From: Gemmatimonadales bacterium
GTDB taxonomy: Bacteria > Gemmatimonadota > Gemmatimonadetes > Longimicrobiales > Gaopeijiaceae
Length of the DNA: 40,375 bases
Assembly (NCBI GenBank): GCA_020344755.1
Contig: CP070829.1
Location: forward strand, 1,242,782-1,283,156
Direction: 5' to 3'
Positions within the stretch are counted from its first letter, which is position 1. Each line of letters begins with the position of its first letter. Below are positions 30,985 to 38,888 of this stretch, one piece after another. Under the pieces are notes generated by a model that ran no database searches, had not been told where the DNA came from, and worked only from the letters and a program-made list of their open reading frames with translations. The position numbers were made by a program, and so were the translations under genes.

Positions 30985-32694
30985 TCAGGGGCGGGCGGCC
31001 CTCCGCAGGATGGGGATGGTCCACGCTCCGGGGGCTCTGGTGTCGGTCACGAACTCGGGGGACGGCGGGCCGGGACAGGTTGAGAGGCGGATCCCGTCCT
31101 CCTCCAATCGACTGCCGTACGAATCCGCCTCTGGAACGAGCTGAAGCAGCCGAGTGGGGGGAAGGCCACCTTCACCACCGAACACGGCCAGCTGGCAGAA
31201 GCGCTCCGGCGAGATCGCCATGGCGGCTCCCACGAACCGGGTTCCCTGGCTGCCGATATAGTCCAGCACGACGTAGGTCGCGCCCACCCGGTCCGCCTCC
31301 TCCAGGAGGACTCCGGGCGCCTCCGTGAAAGGGTAGGTGCGGGTGGGTATGCCGCTCATCAGATACCAGATTCGCGGCTTTCGGGTCAGGGCCGCGCTCC
31401 CCTGCGGGAGGTGTTCTCCGGCCCAGCGGGCCGCGGCCACGAAATCCACCAGGGCGCTTCCACCGCATGCCCAGGGACCCTCCGCCTCCGCCGCGGATTT
31501 GCAGGCCGCGCCCTCGGCCCTGGACTGGAACCAGTCCCGGAGGCCCGGCCCTCCCACCACCAGGACACCGACGAGGAAAAGCCATTGTCGCGCCGACCCG
31601 CCCATGCGGGCGGTGGCCGCCCGCCCCCCCTCAACCGCGAAGACCAGGATCAGCGGGACCAGGGGAAGCACGAATCGGTCCCCGGACCAGATGGGAGGCC
31701 AGAGCAGGATCAGTCCGGCGTAGAGCGGGACGAAGAGCTCCGCCACTCCCGGGCCGGTCCGCAGGGCTCGCACCCACCCCACCAGCGCCAGGACCATGAG
31801 GACCATTCCCAGGGCGACCATGGCCGCACCGGCGGACCCGAACACGGTCTCGGGAAGATACGCCCCCCCGTATCCCACGACGTTCTCCGTGACTCGCTGG
31901 ACGAAGTCGCCGATCCCCGCGCGTCCCAGGTCGGGCTGATAGGGGTCCAGCAGGAAGAACTCGCTTCCGTACCGACCCTCGCCCGGTCCGGCGGCGCGAC
32001 CTCGCAGAATCCAGGCGAGAGCGGGGACGCCCACCGCTGCCGCCACGGCTGTGGCTCCGCGCCAGCGCCTGCGGAGGGCCAGGGCACCCACCGCCGCCAA
32101 CAGGAGGGGTAGTCCGGCGGATCGGGTGAAGTAGGCCAGGAAGACGAAGGCCACGGAGCCCCACAGCGACCACGACACGATCCCCCAGATCGGACCGTCC
32201 TCGTCTCCGACGGATCGCCCGTTCTCCCCCTGGACTCCTTCCAGCGCCCACAGCGCCAGCAGGGTGAAGGCCAGGAAGGGGACATCGGAGAGGACCCAGT
32301 GGGAGTGGTAGAGGAGCGACGGCGAGAGCCCCGCCAGGAGGGCTACCCCGAACCCCACTTCGGAACCCAGGCGCCGCCGGGCCCAGAGAAAGGTCCCGAC
32401 CACCGCCACAAGGGCCAGAGAGGCCGTAACCAGCTTGAGCCCCAGCCAACCCGAGGCGCCCAGGGCCATGGCGCCGGCGAGCATCATGGGAAACACGGGG
32501 GGATATTTCGTGTGCGGGGGTGCCTGTGGATCCCAGAGCTCCTTATACCCCTGGCCTGAGTGGAGGGAATGCCCCAGAGCGACGTACGCCGCGTTGTCGC
32601 CGCCGGGATGGGGGGCAGTGACGAAGGTGCCCCACACCAGCAGCCCCTGAATGACCAGCAGCAGAGCCAGCAGCGACAAATCCCTTCGGCTCAT
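30985..32694 (-). CDS. GT-C type membrane glycosyltransferase (PMT/ArnT-like, family 39-like)
   Basis: 569 residues. About ten hydrophobic helices make up the N-terminal two thirds, starting LLALLLVIQGLLVWG. The first periplasmic loop has GGDNAAYVALGHSLHSGQGY with an acidic Asp33, and a later SHWVLSDVPFLAFTLLALWAL is typical of polyprenyl-phosphate-sugar-dependent GT-C enzymes; a soluble C-terminal domain follows. Such enzymes move a sugar from a lipid carrier to a protein or lipid; the acceptor is unknown. Its ATG overlaps the anmK stop by four bases, so it is co-translated with the MurNAc-recycling genes. Confidence 0.85.
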   Translation of the reverse strand: MSRRDLSLLALLLVIQGLLVWGTFVTAPHPGGDNAAYVALGHSLHSGQGYKELWDPQAPPHTKYPPVFPMMLAGAMALGASGWLGLKLVTASLALVAVVGTFLWARRRLGSEVGFGVALLAGLSPSLLYHSHWVLSDVPFLAFTLLALWALEGVQGENGRSVGDEDGPIWGIVSWSLWGSVAFVFLAYFTRSAGLPLLLAAVGALALRRRWRGATAVAAAVGVPALAWILRGRAAGPGEGRYGSEFFLLDPYQPDLGRAGIGDFVQRVTENVVGYGGAYLPETVFGSAGAAMVALGMVLMVLALVGWVRALRTGPGVAELFVPLYAGLILLWPPIWSGDRFVLPLVPLILVFAVEGGRAATARMGGSARQWLFLVGVLVVGGPGLRDWFQSRAEGAACKSAAEAEGPWACGGSALVDFVAAARWAGEHLPQGSAALTRKPRIWYLMSGIPTRTYPFTEAPGVLLEEADRVGATYVVLDYIGSQGTRFVGAAMAISPERFCQLAVFGGEGGLPPTRLLQLVPEADSYGSRLEEDGIRLSTCPGPPSPEFVTDTRAPGAWTIPILRRAARP

Positions 32695-33908
32695 CGCTGG
32701 ATCCACCACTCCCTGCGACCGGGTGCGGGCGTCCAGCTTCCGAGGACCCTGGGACCGGACGCACCCGTGCACGCCGGTACATTCCCGGGACGCCCGTGCA
32801 GGAAGGCCCAGGCCAGGAGGGCGAAGGCCGCGGCCTCTCGCGCGTCCGGATCCATTCCCAGGGCGGCAGCTCCGGTCTCCACGGGGAGGGGGGCCAAGGC
32901 GCTGCGAAGCCCCTCGGCCAGGACCGGGTTCCGGGCTCCACCCCCGGTGAGCACCACCCGGTCCGCTCCCAGGGGGACGATCCACTCCCGGTAGGCGACC
33001 CGGACGCTCTCCACCGTGAACGCCGCGAGCGTGGCCACCAGATCGCCCCAGCCTTCCGGACGTCCGGGTTCCAGCCCGCGCTCCCGGGCCAGGCTCTCCA
33101 CCAGCGCCGCCCCGAAGACCTCCCGTCCCGTGGATCGAGGCGGGGGCAGGCGAAAGAACCGGTGCTCCATGAGCCTGGCCAGCAGGCCCTCGTCCGGCCG
33201 CCCGCTCCGCGCCAGGGCACCGTCCCGGTCGAACCCGGCTCGGCCCCCCGTCGCCATGGACGCGGCCACATCCAGGAGAGAGTTGCCCGGCCCCGTATCG
33301 AAGGCCACCGGATCCCGAGGATCGCCGCGAGGCGGGAGCCACGTCACATTCCCGATCCCGCCCAGGTTCTGGATGGCCAGCGCCTGCCCTTCCCGAGCGA
33401 AGAGGATCTGGTCGGGCCAAGGAACCAGCGGAGCCCCCTCGCCCCCGGCGGCCAGATCGGCGGACCGGAAGTCGCTCACCACGGGTATCCCGCTCATCGC
33501 CGCCACCACCGAGGGATCCCCCAGCTGAAGCGACGTCCCCGCCTCCGCCCCGGACGCCGCTGGAGGCTCGTGCCAGACCGTCTGGCCGTGAGACCCCACA
33601 GCCGCCACCTCGTGAGGGTCTACCCCGGCGTGACCCAGCAGCTCTCGCACCGCCGTTCCGAACCACTCCCCCAGCTCCCTCCGCAGCGCCGCGAGCTCCC
33701 GGGTCCCCACGGTCGACGAGGAGGCGCCGAGGATTCGGTCCCGTGTCGCCTGCGGGAAGGGGAGCTCCCGGTAGGCCACCAGGGACGCCCGCGGGTCTCG
33801 AGCCGACGACCCTGTCCCCCCCGGGTCGTCCCCGGGGAGCAGCACCTCCAGGAGAGCCGCGTCCACGGCGTCCGCGGACGTCCCGGAGATGACACCCACC
33901 ACCTTCAT
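32691..33908 (-). CDS. anmK: Anhydro-N-acetylmuramic acid kinase
   Basis: Hydrolyses and phosphorylates 1,6-anhydroMurNAc to MurNAc-6-phosphate during peptidoglycan recycling. 405 residues. Motifs: GVISGTSADAVDAALLEV (usually GTS-x-DG, here Ala for Gly), GSHGQTVWHEP, QLGDPSVVA, VSDFRSADLAAGGEGAPLVPW, NLGGIGNVTWL, AFDTGPGNSLLD and VLTGGGARNPVL. The C-terminal 40 residues (GRPGNVPACTGASG) match the family end. It overlaps murQ (upstream) and the glycosyltransferase gene (downstream) by four bases each. Confidence 0.95.
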   Translation of the reverse strand: MKVVGVISGTSADAVDAALLEVLLPGDDPGGTGSSARDPRASLVAYRELPFPQATRDRILGASSSTVGTRELAALRRELGEWFGTAVRELLGHAGVDPHEVAAVGSHGQTVWHEPPAASGAEAGTSLQLGDPSVVAAMSGIPVVSDFRSADLAAGGEGAPLVPWPDQILFAREGQALAIQNLGGIGNVTWLPPRGDPRDPVAFDTGPGNSLLDVAASMATGGRAGFDRDGALARSGRPDEGLLARLMEHRFFRLPPPRSTGREVFGAALVESLARERGLEPGRPEGWGDLVATLAAFTVESVRVAYREWIVPLGADRVVLTGGGARNPVLAEGLRSALAPLPVETGAAALGMDPDAREAAAFALLAWAFLHGRPGNVPACTGASGPRVLGSWTPAPGRREWWIQR

Positions 33909-34810
33909 GGTGCCGGCGGGTCGAGACGAGCCACCTGTCCCACGCGACCACCCGCTTCCGACAGGAGGCGCGTGGCCTCCGCGGCAGAAACTCCACGGAC
34001 GTGCATCACCAGGGCGGTCTTCACATGGCCTCCCGCGGCATCGAGGAGGGATCGAGCCTGCGCTCGCTCGATCCCCAGCGTTTCACAGAGGATCCGTTCG
34101 CCCCGGTCCTGGAGCTTCTGGCAGGTCACCTGGAGGTCCACCATCAGGTTCCCGAAGACCTTCCCCATCCGGATCATGGCGCCGGTGGTGATGGTGTTCA
34201 GGACCATCTTGGTCGCGGTCCCCGCCTTCATGCGGGTGGACCCCGTCACGACCTCGGGTCCGACCAGGGGCGCGATGACCACGTCGTGGAGCTCCCGCAA
34301 CTCGGGTGGCGGGGGCGTGCACAGGAGGAACCCCGTGCGTGCCCCCAGCTCCCGTGCACGAGCCAGGGCACCATGCACGAAGGGCGTGGTTCCGGAGGTG
34401 GCGATTCCCAGGACGAAGTCCCGCTCCCCCACGGCCCGCTCATCCATGGCGGAGGCTCCATCGGCAGGGTGATCCTCCGCCCCCTCCTGGGCCCGGACCA
34501 GCGCAGCGTATCCCCCTGCGATGACTCCCTGGACCAGCTCGGGTTCGGTCCCGTAGGTCGGAGGCATCTCCGCCGCGTCCAGGACTCCGAGGCGACCCGA
34601 GGTCCCGGCCCCAACGTAGATCAGGCGTCCACCGGCCCGGAATGCATCCTCCACGAGCTCCAAGGCCCTGGCGATGGCGGCTCTCTCCCGGCCCACCGCC
34701 TCCGCCACGAGCCGGTCCTCCTCGTTGATCACGTCCACGATTTCCAGGGGGGACAGGGCGTCGATCCGGTGGCTTCGGGGATTCCTCTGCTCGGTGAGAC
34801 GGGGATCCAT
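33905..34810 (-). CDS. murQ: N-acetylmuramic acid 6-phosphate etherase
   Basis: Removes lactate from MurNAc-6-phosphate to give GlcNAc-6-phosphate, the step after AnmK. 301 residues. SIS-fold markers: TEQRNPRSHRIDALS, YVGAGTSGRLGVLDAAEMPPTYG with Glu81 in the place of the E. coli MurQ catalytic Glu83, AALVRAQEGAEDHPADG, GIATSGTTPFVHGAL, STRMKAGTATKMVLNTI, and a C-terminal helical bundle (AGGHVKTALVMHVRGVSAAEA). It leads a three-gene overlapping unit with anmK and the glycosyltransferase, and is divergent from the M20 gene over 126 bases in which I see no clear promoter. Confidence 0.96.
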   Translation of the reverse strand: MDPRLTEQRNPRSHRIDALSPLEIVDVINEEDRLVAEAVGRERAAIARALELVEDAFRAGGRLIYVGAGTSGRLGVLDAAEMPPTYGTEPELVQGVIAGGYAALVRAQEGAEDHPADGASAMDERAVGERDFVLGIATSGTTPFVHGALARARELGARTGFLLCTPPPPELRELHDVVIAPLVGPEVVTGSTRMKAGTATKMVLNTITTGAMIRMGKVFGNLMVDLQVTCQKLQDRGERILCETLGIERAQARSLLDAAGGHVKTALVMHVRGVSAAEATRLLSEAGGRVGQVARLDPPAP

Positions 34811-34936
34811 GGTGGTCGTCGGGAGTCGCGGCTTGTGGTGCAGCGGCCGCCTTTCCTAGCTTCCGCCGCCCCACGCGGTCTTGTGGAGCAGAAGCTACAC
34901 GGCCGCCCGAGCCAAGCCAATCGACGGAACGGACTG

Positions 34937-36121
34937 ATGCATACCTTCACGGAAAGGGCCGAGGCCCTGGCCGACGACCTCGTCTCCCTGCGCCGGGACC
35001 TGCACCGGCACCCTGAGCTGGGTTTCCAGGAAGTCCGTACCTCCCAGCGGGTGGCGGAGCGGCTCGAGGGGCTGGGACTCCCGGTGCGCCGCCAGGTCGG
35101 CATCACCGGCGTCGTGGCGGAGATCGAGAACGGGGCGGGGCCCACCGTGGCCCTCCGCGCGGACATGGACGCCCTCCCGATCCAGGAGGACGCGGACCAC
35201 GACTACGCGTCCACATCCCCGGGCGTCATGCATGCCTGCGGACACGACGGTCACACGGCGGGGCTCCTGGGGACCGCCCGCCTCCTCCTGGACGCGCGAG
35301 AGGCCGGTCTCCTGCCCCCCGGCACGGTCCGCCTGATCTTCCAGCCCTGCGAGGAGACCGTGGACGCCGAGGGAAAGAGCGGCGCCATGCGGATGATGGA
35401 CGAAGGCGCCCTGGAAGGGGTGGACGCGGCGGTGGGGATGCACCTGGGGGCGCACCTCACGGCGGGTCTCCTCCTCGTGGGTCCGGGTCCGGTCATGGCC
35501 ACCGCCCAGCAGATGCGCGTCCGCGTGTTGGGACGAAGCGCCCACGCCGCCCTGCCCCATGAAGGGATCGACGCCGCCGTCCTGGCGGCCCAGGGACTCC
35601 TGGCGGCCCAGACCGCCGTCTCCCGTCGCATCGCGCCCACGGACCCCGGCGTGGTGAGCTTCGGCCGGATCGTCGGCGGAACGGCACCCAACGTGGTCGC
35701 CGATGAGGTGGTCTTGGAAGGGACGGTGCGCAGCTTCTCCCCCGAGGTGCACGAACGGCTGATCTCAGCCATGGAAGGGGCGTTCCGCGGACTGGAACCC
35801 CAGGGGGCCTGGGTGAAGTTCGAGTACGAGCCCTCGTTCCCCGCCGTCGTGAACCACCCCCGGGTGACGTCGGTGGTCCGCGAGGCGTTCCTCGAGGCCT
35901 TCGGACCGGACCGCGTCCACCCCCAACCGAGCCTGCTCACCGGCGAAGACTTCGGGTTCATCGCCCAGGAGATCCCGTCGGTGTTCTTCTGGCTCGGTGC
36001 GGCCCTGGACGAGCCACGCTCCCACCACCATCCCCGCTTCGATTTCGACGACTCGGTCCTTCCCCTGGGGTCGGCGGCCATGGCCACCGCAGCGGTGAGC
36101 CTGCTGCGAGCCCTGCCCTGA
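34937..36121 (+). CDS. M20-family amidohydrolase (hippurate hydrolase / N-acyl-amino-acid deacylase type)
   Basis: 394 residues. Metal-dependent hydrolase of the M20D group: LRRDLHRHPELGFQE, ALRADMDALPIQE, MHACGHDGHTAGLL (Cys101, His103), FQPCEE (Glu139, Glu140) and VGMHLG (His169), a dimerisation domain about 180-295, and a late LLTGEDFGFIAQEIPSVFFWLG. Members act on N-acyl amino acids, hippurate or indole-acetyl conjugates; the substrate cannot be assigned. No signal peptide is apparent, so it is likely cytoplasmic. The ribosome site is weak. Transcribed with ggt, 61 bases downstream. Confidence 0.93.
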   Translation: MHTFTERAEALADDLVSLRRDLHRHPELGFQEVRTSQRVAERLEGLGLPVRRQVGITGVVAEIENGAGPTVALRADMDALPIQEDADHDYASTSPGVMHACGHDGHTAGLLGTARLLLDAREAGLLPPGTVRLIFQPCEETVDAEGKSGAMRMMDEGALEGVDAAVGMHLGAHLTAGLLLVGPGPVMATAQQMRVRVLGRSAHAALPHEGIDAAVLAAQGLLAAQTAVSRRIAPTDPGVVSFGRIVGGTAPNVVADEVVLEGTVRSFSPEVHERLISAMEGAFRGLEPQGAWVKFEYEPSFPAVVNHPRVTSVVREAFLEAFGPDRVHPQPSLLTGEDFGFIAQEIPSVFFWLGAALDEPRSHHHPRFDFDDSVLPLGSAAMATAAVSLLRALP

Positions 36122-36182
36122 TTCCGGCGGCGCCCGGGCACCCACCTACCACGTCCCTCCCGCCACCCCATCCCCTTCGATC

Positions 36183-37991
36183 ATGCAGCTGACGCCCTCC
36201 CTCCCCTGCCCGGTGCTTCGGTCGGTCCCTCTGGGACTCGCTCTCGTACTCCTGTCCGCGTGCGCCGGAGAGGCGCCCCCTTCGGCGGCGGAGAGTCCGT
36301 GGAACCCGGAATGGCGGTACGCAGCCGATGTGGCACCGCTCCGGGCCCCCAACGGGATGGTGGTGACCACCGATGAGCTCGCGAGCCAGGTCGGGGTAAA
36401 CGTCCTGGAGTCGGGGGGAAACGCGGTGGATGCGGCCGTGGCCGTCTCCTTCGCCCTGGCCGTGGTGAACCCCGAAGCCGGGAACATCGGCGGTGGCGGA
36501 TTCATGATGGTCCGCCTGGCCGACGGGACCGTTGGTGCCCTGGACTACCGGGAGAAGGCGCCCCAGGGAGCCCATCGTGACATGTACCTGGACGAGGAGG
36601 GCAACCTCACCGACGGATCCGTGGTCGGACACCGGGCGGCGGGGATCCCGGGCACGGTCATGGGGCTCTGGGAAGCGCACCAACGTTACGGGACCCGGCC
36701 GTGGGAAGAGCTCGTCGCCCCCGCAGTGGCGCTGGCCGAGGGATTTCCGGTCCGCCCGCGGTTCCTGAACTCCCTGGGTCCCGACATGGTGCAGGCCCTC
36801 TCGGCATTCGCCGCGTCGGCGGCGCAGTTCCTGCCCCGGGAAGGAGCGCCACCCCAGGTGGGGGACACCCTCCGGCAACCGGACCTCGCTCGGACGCTCT
36901 CCCGCATCCGGGACCAGGGGCCCGACGGCTTCTACAGCGGGGAGACCGCCGACCTCATCGTCGGGGAGATGGAGCGGGGCGGTGGCATTATCACCCACGA
37001 GGACCTGGCCGGGTACAGTGCGGAATGGCGGGAGCCTGTGGCATTCGACTACCGGGGATACACGGTCTACTCCATGCCCCCGTCCTCTTCCGGCGGGATC
37101 ACAATGGCGGAGGCGGCGAATATCCTGGAGGGCTTCGAGGTGGGGGCGCTGGATTGGGACGGGCCCGAACGCATCCACCTCCTGGCCGAGGCCTGGCGAC
37201 GCGCGTATGCCGACCGGAACCACTACCTGGGCGATCCGGACTTCGTGGACATGCCCCTGGGGACGCTGGTGAGCGACGAGTACGCCGCGGCCCGCCGGCA
37301 GACGGTCGCGCTGGAGAGCGCCACCCCCTCCGCCGAGGTGGGGCCGGGAGTCGAGGCCTTCGTCGGGGCGCCGGTTTCCGTTCCCACGGGCAGCGACCGG
37401 GAGGGTGAGCACACCACCCACTACTCCATCGTGGACGCCGGGGGGAACGCCGTATCGGTGACCACCACGATCAACTCATGGTACGGGAGCAAGGTCACCG
37501 TCACCGGAGCCGGCTTCGTGCTGAACAACGAGATGGACGACTTCGCCGCGAAACCCGGAACCCCCAATCAGTTCGGCCTCGTTCAGGGTGAGAACAACGC
37601 CATCGCGCCGGGGAAGCGGATGCTCTCCGCCATGTCTCCGGCGATCGTCGTGGACCCGGCGGGAGACCTGCGGATGGTGACGGGAACACCCGGCGGCTCC
37701 ACCATCATCACGACGGTCCTGCAGACCATCTCCAACGTCATCGACCACCGGATGAACGTGAGTCAGGCAGTGCTGGCACCCCGGGTCCATCACCAGCACC
37801 TCCCGGACCAGATCCAATACGAAGCCGATGGCCTTTCGCCGGAGACGGTGCAGGCCCTGGAGGCCATGGGCCACACGGTCGTGGAACGGGGCGGCGTATC
37901 CGGGGATGCGCAGGTCATTCTCGTCCTCCCGGACGGGACGCTGGAGGGGCAGTCGGATCCTCGTCGGGGCGGCCGGGCCGTCGGCCACTGA
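36183..37991 (+). CDS. ggt: Gamma-glutamyltransferase, predicted lipoprotein
   Basis: Hydrolyses or transfers the gamma-glutamyl group of glutathione and related compounds. 602 residues. The N terminus has a hydrophobic stretch ending LSAC (Cys27), so it is probably lipid-anchored rather than a soluble periplasmic enzyme. The large subunit holds VVNPEAGNIGGGGFMMV and YREKAPQ; self-cleavage would free the nucleophile Thr411 in HTTHYS, followed by the small subunit with MSPAIV and GTPGGSTIITTVLQTI. Complete length. Follows the M20 gene on the same strand; converges on the gene at 38083. Confidence 0.94.
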   Translation: MQLTPSLPCPVLRSVPLGLALVLLSACAGEAPPSAAESPWNPEWRYAADVAPLRAPNGMVVTTDELASQVGVNVLESGGNAVDAAVAVSFALAVVNPEAGNIGGGGFMMVRLADGTVGALDYREKAPQGAHRDMYLDEEGNLTDGSVVGHRAAGIPGTVMGLWEAHQRYGTRPWEELVAPAVALAEGFPVRPRFLNSLGPDMVQALSAFAASAAQFLPREGAPPQVGDTLRQPDLARTLSRIRDQGPDGFYSGETADLIVGEMERGGGIITHEDLAGYSAEWREPVAFDYRGYTVYSMPPSSSGGITMAEAANILEGFEVGALDWDGPERIHLLAEAWRRAYADRNHYLGDPDFVDMPLGTLVSDEYAAARRQTVALESATPSAEVGPGVEAFVGAPVSVPTGSDREGEHTTHYSIVDAGGNAVSVTTTINSWYGSKVTVTGAGFVLNNEMDDFAAKPGTPNQFGLVQGENNAIAPGKRMLSAMSPAIVVDPAGDLRMVTGTPGGSTIITTVLQTISNVIDHRMNVSQAVLAPRVHHQHLPDQIQYEADGLSPETVQALEAMGHTVVERGGVSGDAQVILVLPDGTLEGQSDPRRGGRAVGH

Positions 37992-38043
37992 ACCTCCGGT
38001 CACCGCCGAGGGGCCGAGAGCGGGGCCGACGACCGGACCACCT

Positions 38044-38063
38044 GGCCGTCCCGAGGGACGGTC
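38044..38063. other. Short hairpin between ggt and a convergent gene
   Basis: A 6-base stem (CCGTCC/GGACGG), extendable by a wobble and one GC pair, with a 4-base loop. No T-tract follows on either strand, so it is only a weak terminator candidate. Confidence 0.3.
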
Positions 38064-38082
38064 TCGCCCCGGACCGCCGATC

Positions 38083-38760
38083 CTAGAAGATCTGGGTGGC
38101 AGGGCTGGCGATCCGCCGTGGCCCACCGCCCTGGTCCCCTCCGAAGTACCGTTGCTCCTGCGCCTCTTCCGACGCATCCACGTAGCGGATCAGACGGGCC
38201 GGCATGGGCTCGGTGGGTTGTCCCAGGACACGGGCCAATCCCTCCACCCCCAACTCGAGGATGTCCGCCACCTTGCGCGGGGGCGTGACCTTACCGCCCT
38301 CCCGGATGGCATTCAGGCGGGCCAGCTCCTCGAAGGCCACCAGCAGCCCCGGCATGGACTCCAGCGCCGGAAGCTCGTTGTGCAGCAGGTGCTTGGCCCG
38401 AGTGCCGAGCCCCAGGAGGAGGTTCTGGGTGAAGTCCGGGAGGGGGTCCTCCGCGGTGACTGCCTTGAGCATGCCCAGGAGTTGGTCCGTCTCCACCTCC
38501 CGCGGCCCGCCCTGCCAGACCCAGATCCCGTGCTCCGAGGCGTGGAGGGCGCTCCACGCCAACTGCCGCGCCCGTTCCAGGCTCCTTCGCCGTTCGAAGA
38601 ACCACTCCACCACCGCGACCGTGATGACGATCCCAACGATCTCGGTCCCGAGGTTCACGAGGAGAGATTGGGTGGTGGTGCCGTTCGTGACCAGGAAGGC
38701 CGACCAGATGACCAGGCCGGCGATGGCCAGGAATGCGGCGGGGACGATGATGCGGGACAC
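38083..38760 (-). CDS. Membrane protein of unknown function
   Basis: 225 residues, not recognised. Two hydrophobic helices at the N terminus (IIVPAAFLAIAGLVIWSAFLV, then IVGIVITVAVVEWFF) lead to a basic ERRRSLERAR stretch and a soluble helical C-terminal domain of about 160 residues without a known catalytic motif. The N terminus is a GTG at 38758-38760 placed directly before the first helix; no good ribosome site is seen, and an upstream ATG at 38917-38919 is possible but would add a Pro/Arg-rich segment unlike a protein start. Divergent from the ABC exporter gene. Confidence 0.65.
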   Translation of the reverse strand: MSRIIVPAAFLAIAGLVIWSAFLVTNGTTTQSLLVNLGTEIVGIVITVAVVEWFFERRRSLERARQLAWSALHASEHGIWVWQGGPREVETDQLLGMLKAVTAEDPLPDFTQNLLLGLGTRAKHLLHNELPALESMPGLLVAFEELARLNAIREGGKVTPPRKVADILELGVEGLARVLGQPTEPMPARLIRYVDASEEAQEQRYFGGDQGGGPRRIASPATQIF

Positions 38761-38888
38761 GGCAATCGGGGTCGAAGGGAACGGAGGGGAGCAAGCCGGC
38801 CCAGCCCGGGCCGGGGGTCGGCTCCCTTGATCTACGAAGATGGGTGGGGAGTTGTGTCGAAGCCGCCGCCGGGTGGATGTTCCCTCGC

